Origin: Paracoccaceae bacterium
Lineage (GTDB): Bacteria; Pseudomonadota; Alphaproteobacteria; Rhodobacterales; Rhodobacteraceae
Assembly (NCBI GenBank): GCA_006226775.1
Contig: SBGD01000060.1
Coordinates: 124,001-188,000, forward strand
Reading direction: 5' to 3'
Length of the DNA stretch: 64,000 bases
The translations under genes were made by a program, and so were the position numbers. The notes under the pieces are model-generated. The model was given only the letters and a program-made list of their open reading frames with translations. It did not search any database and had not been told where the DNA came from. Positions 63,942 through 64,000 of the stretch are shown here, in pieces; the first letter of the stretch is position 1, and each line of letters opens with the position of its first letter.

Positions 63942-64000
63942 ATGCAGCAGCCAAGGCTGGAAGGATTGAGAAAACGGATCGCCGGGCTGACGCCCATCCG
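63942..64000 (+). CDS. fliI: Start of flagellar export ATPase FliI, cut by window edge
   Basis: From ATG 63942, with AAGGA about 10 bases before, 19 codons are visible: MQQPRLEGLRKRIAGLTPI. This fits the N-terminus of FliI, and fliI is divergent from flgB in related genomes. The call rests on a very short segment plus context. Confidence 0.6.
   Translation, partial: MQQPRLEGLRKRIAGLTPI

Overview
The window looks like one continuous chromosomal stretch of a GC-rich alphaproteobacterium of the order Rhodobacterales. The evidence is gene order and protein character. The block rho-mnmE-mnmG-rsmG-parA-parB, hemW-rdgB-rph-hrcA-grpE and maf-aroE-coaE-dnaQ-secB sits around a likely replication origin, and is followed by one large flagellar cluster. 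I see no tRNA, rRNA, CRISPR array, insertion sequence or prophage. Base composition is even and almost every stretch is coding. Many long open frames antisense to real genes are GC-driven shadows and were left out.

Layout. (1) 1-5023: a cut-off receiver/PP2C phosphatase gene, a divergent Hpt phosphotransfer protein, a three-gene unit (flavin reductase, phosphopantetheinyl transferase, glycerate kinase) and a polytopic membrane protein. (2) 5151-15600: housekeeping genes argG, a small secreted protein, msrA, a ribokinase-family kinase, maeB, mutS, grpE and hrcA. (3) 15703-28765: the origin region. rph-rdgB-hemW converge on rho-mnmE-mnmG-rsmG-parA-parB. Two perfect ParB sites (parS) lie inside rsmG and over the start of mnmG. 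A roughly 550-base AT-rich non-coding gap with DnaA-box-like motifs (24943-25496) separates rho from maf-aroE-coaE-dnaQ and is the best oriC candidate. (4) 28819-32937: fxsA, timA-mltA-smr and an MFS transporter. (5) 32969-40577: an exopolysaccharide synthesis and export locus (OPX lipoprotein, SDR, phosphoglycosyltransferase, PglF/CapD-like enzyme, YjbF/GfcB and YjbH/GfcD proteins). (6) 40792-64000: flagellar genes for motor (motA, motB, motE), hook and junctions (flgE, flgK, flgL), rings (flgI, flgH, flgA), rod (flgB, flgC, flgF, flgG, fliE), MS ring and switch (fliF, fliN) and export apparatus (fliP, fliQ, fliR, flhA, flhB, fliH, a fliJ-like gene, start of fliI). fliG, fliM, flgD, fliK and flagellin are not in the window.

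How the parts work together. ParA, ParB and the two parS sites would segregate the origin. parS sits in the same transcription unit as parAB, so ParB could influence its own expression. CtrA-box-like sequences (TTAA-N7-TTAA with one mismatch) occur ahead of motB, ahead of flgE, between fliF and fliL, and inside the origin candidate. This fits cell-cycle-linked control of motility and replication, as known from alphaproteobacteria, but it is inferred from sequence only.

I found no unmistakably new system. The points most worth following are a 670-residue secreted protein of unknown function in the motA operon (a candidate MotC-type partner for MotE and MotB), parS built into the mnmG translation start, a hairpin-dense non-coding gap between flgI and fliP, and two fliL paralogs in one cluster.
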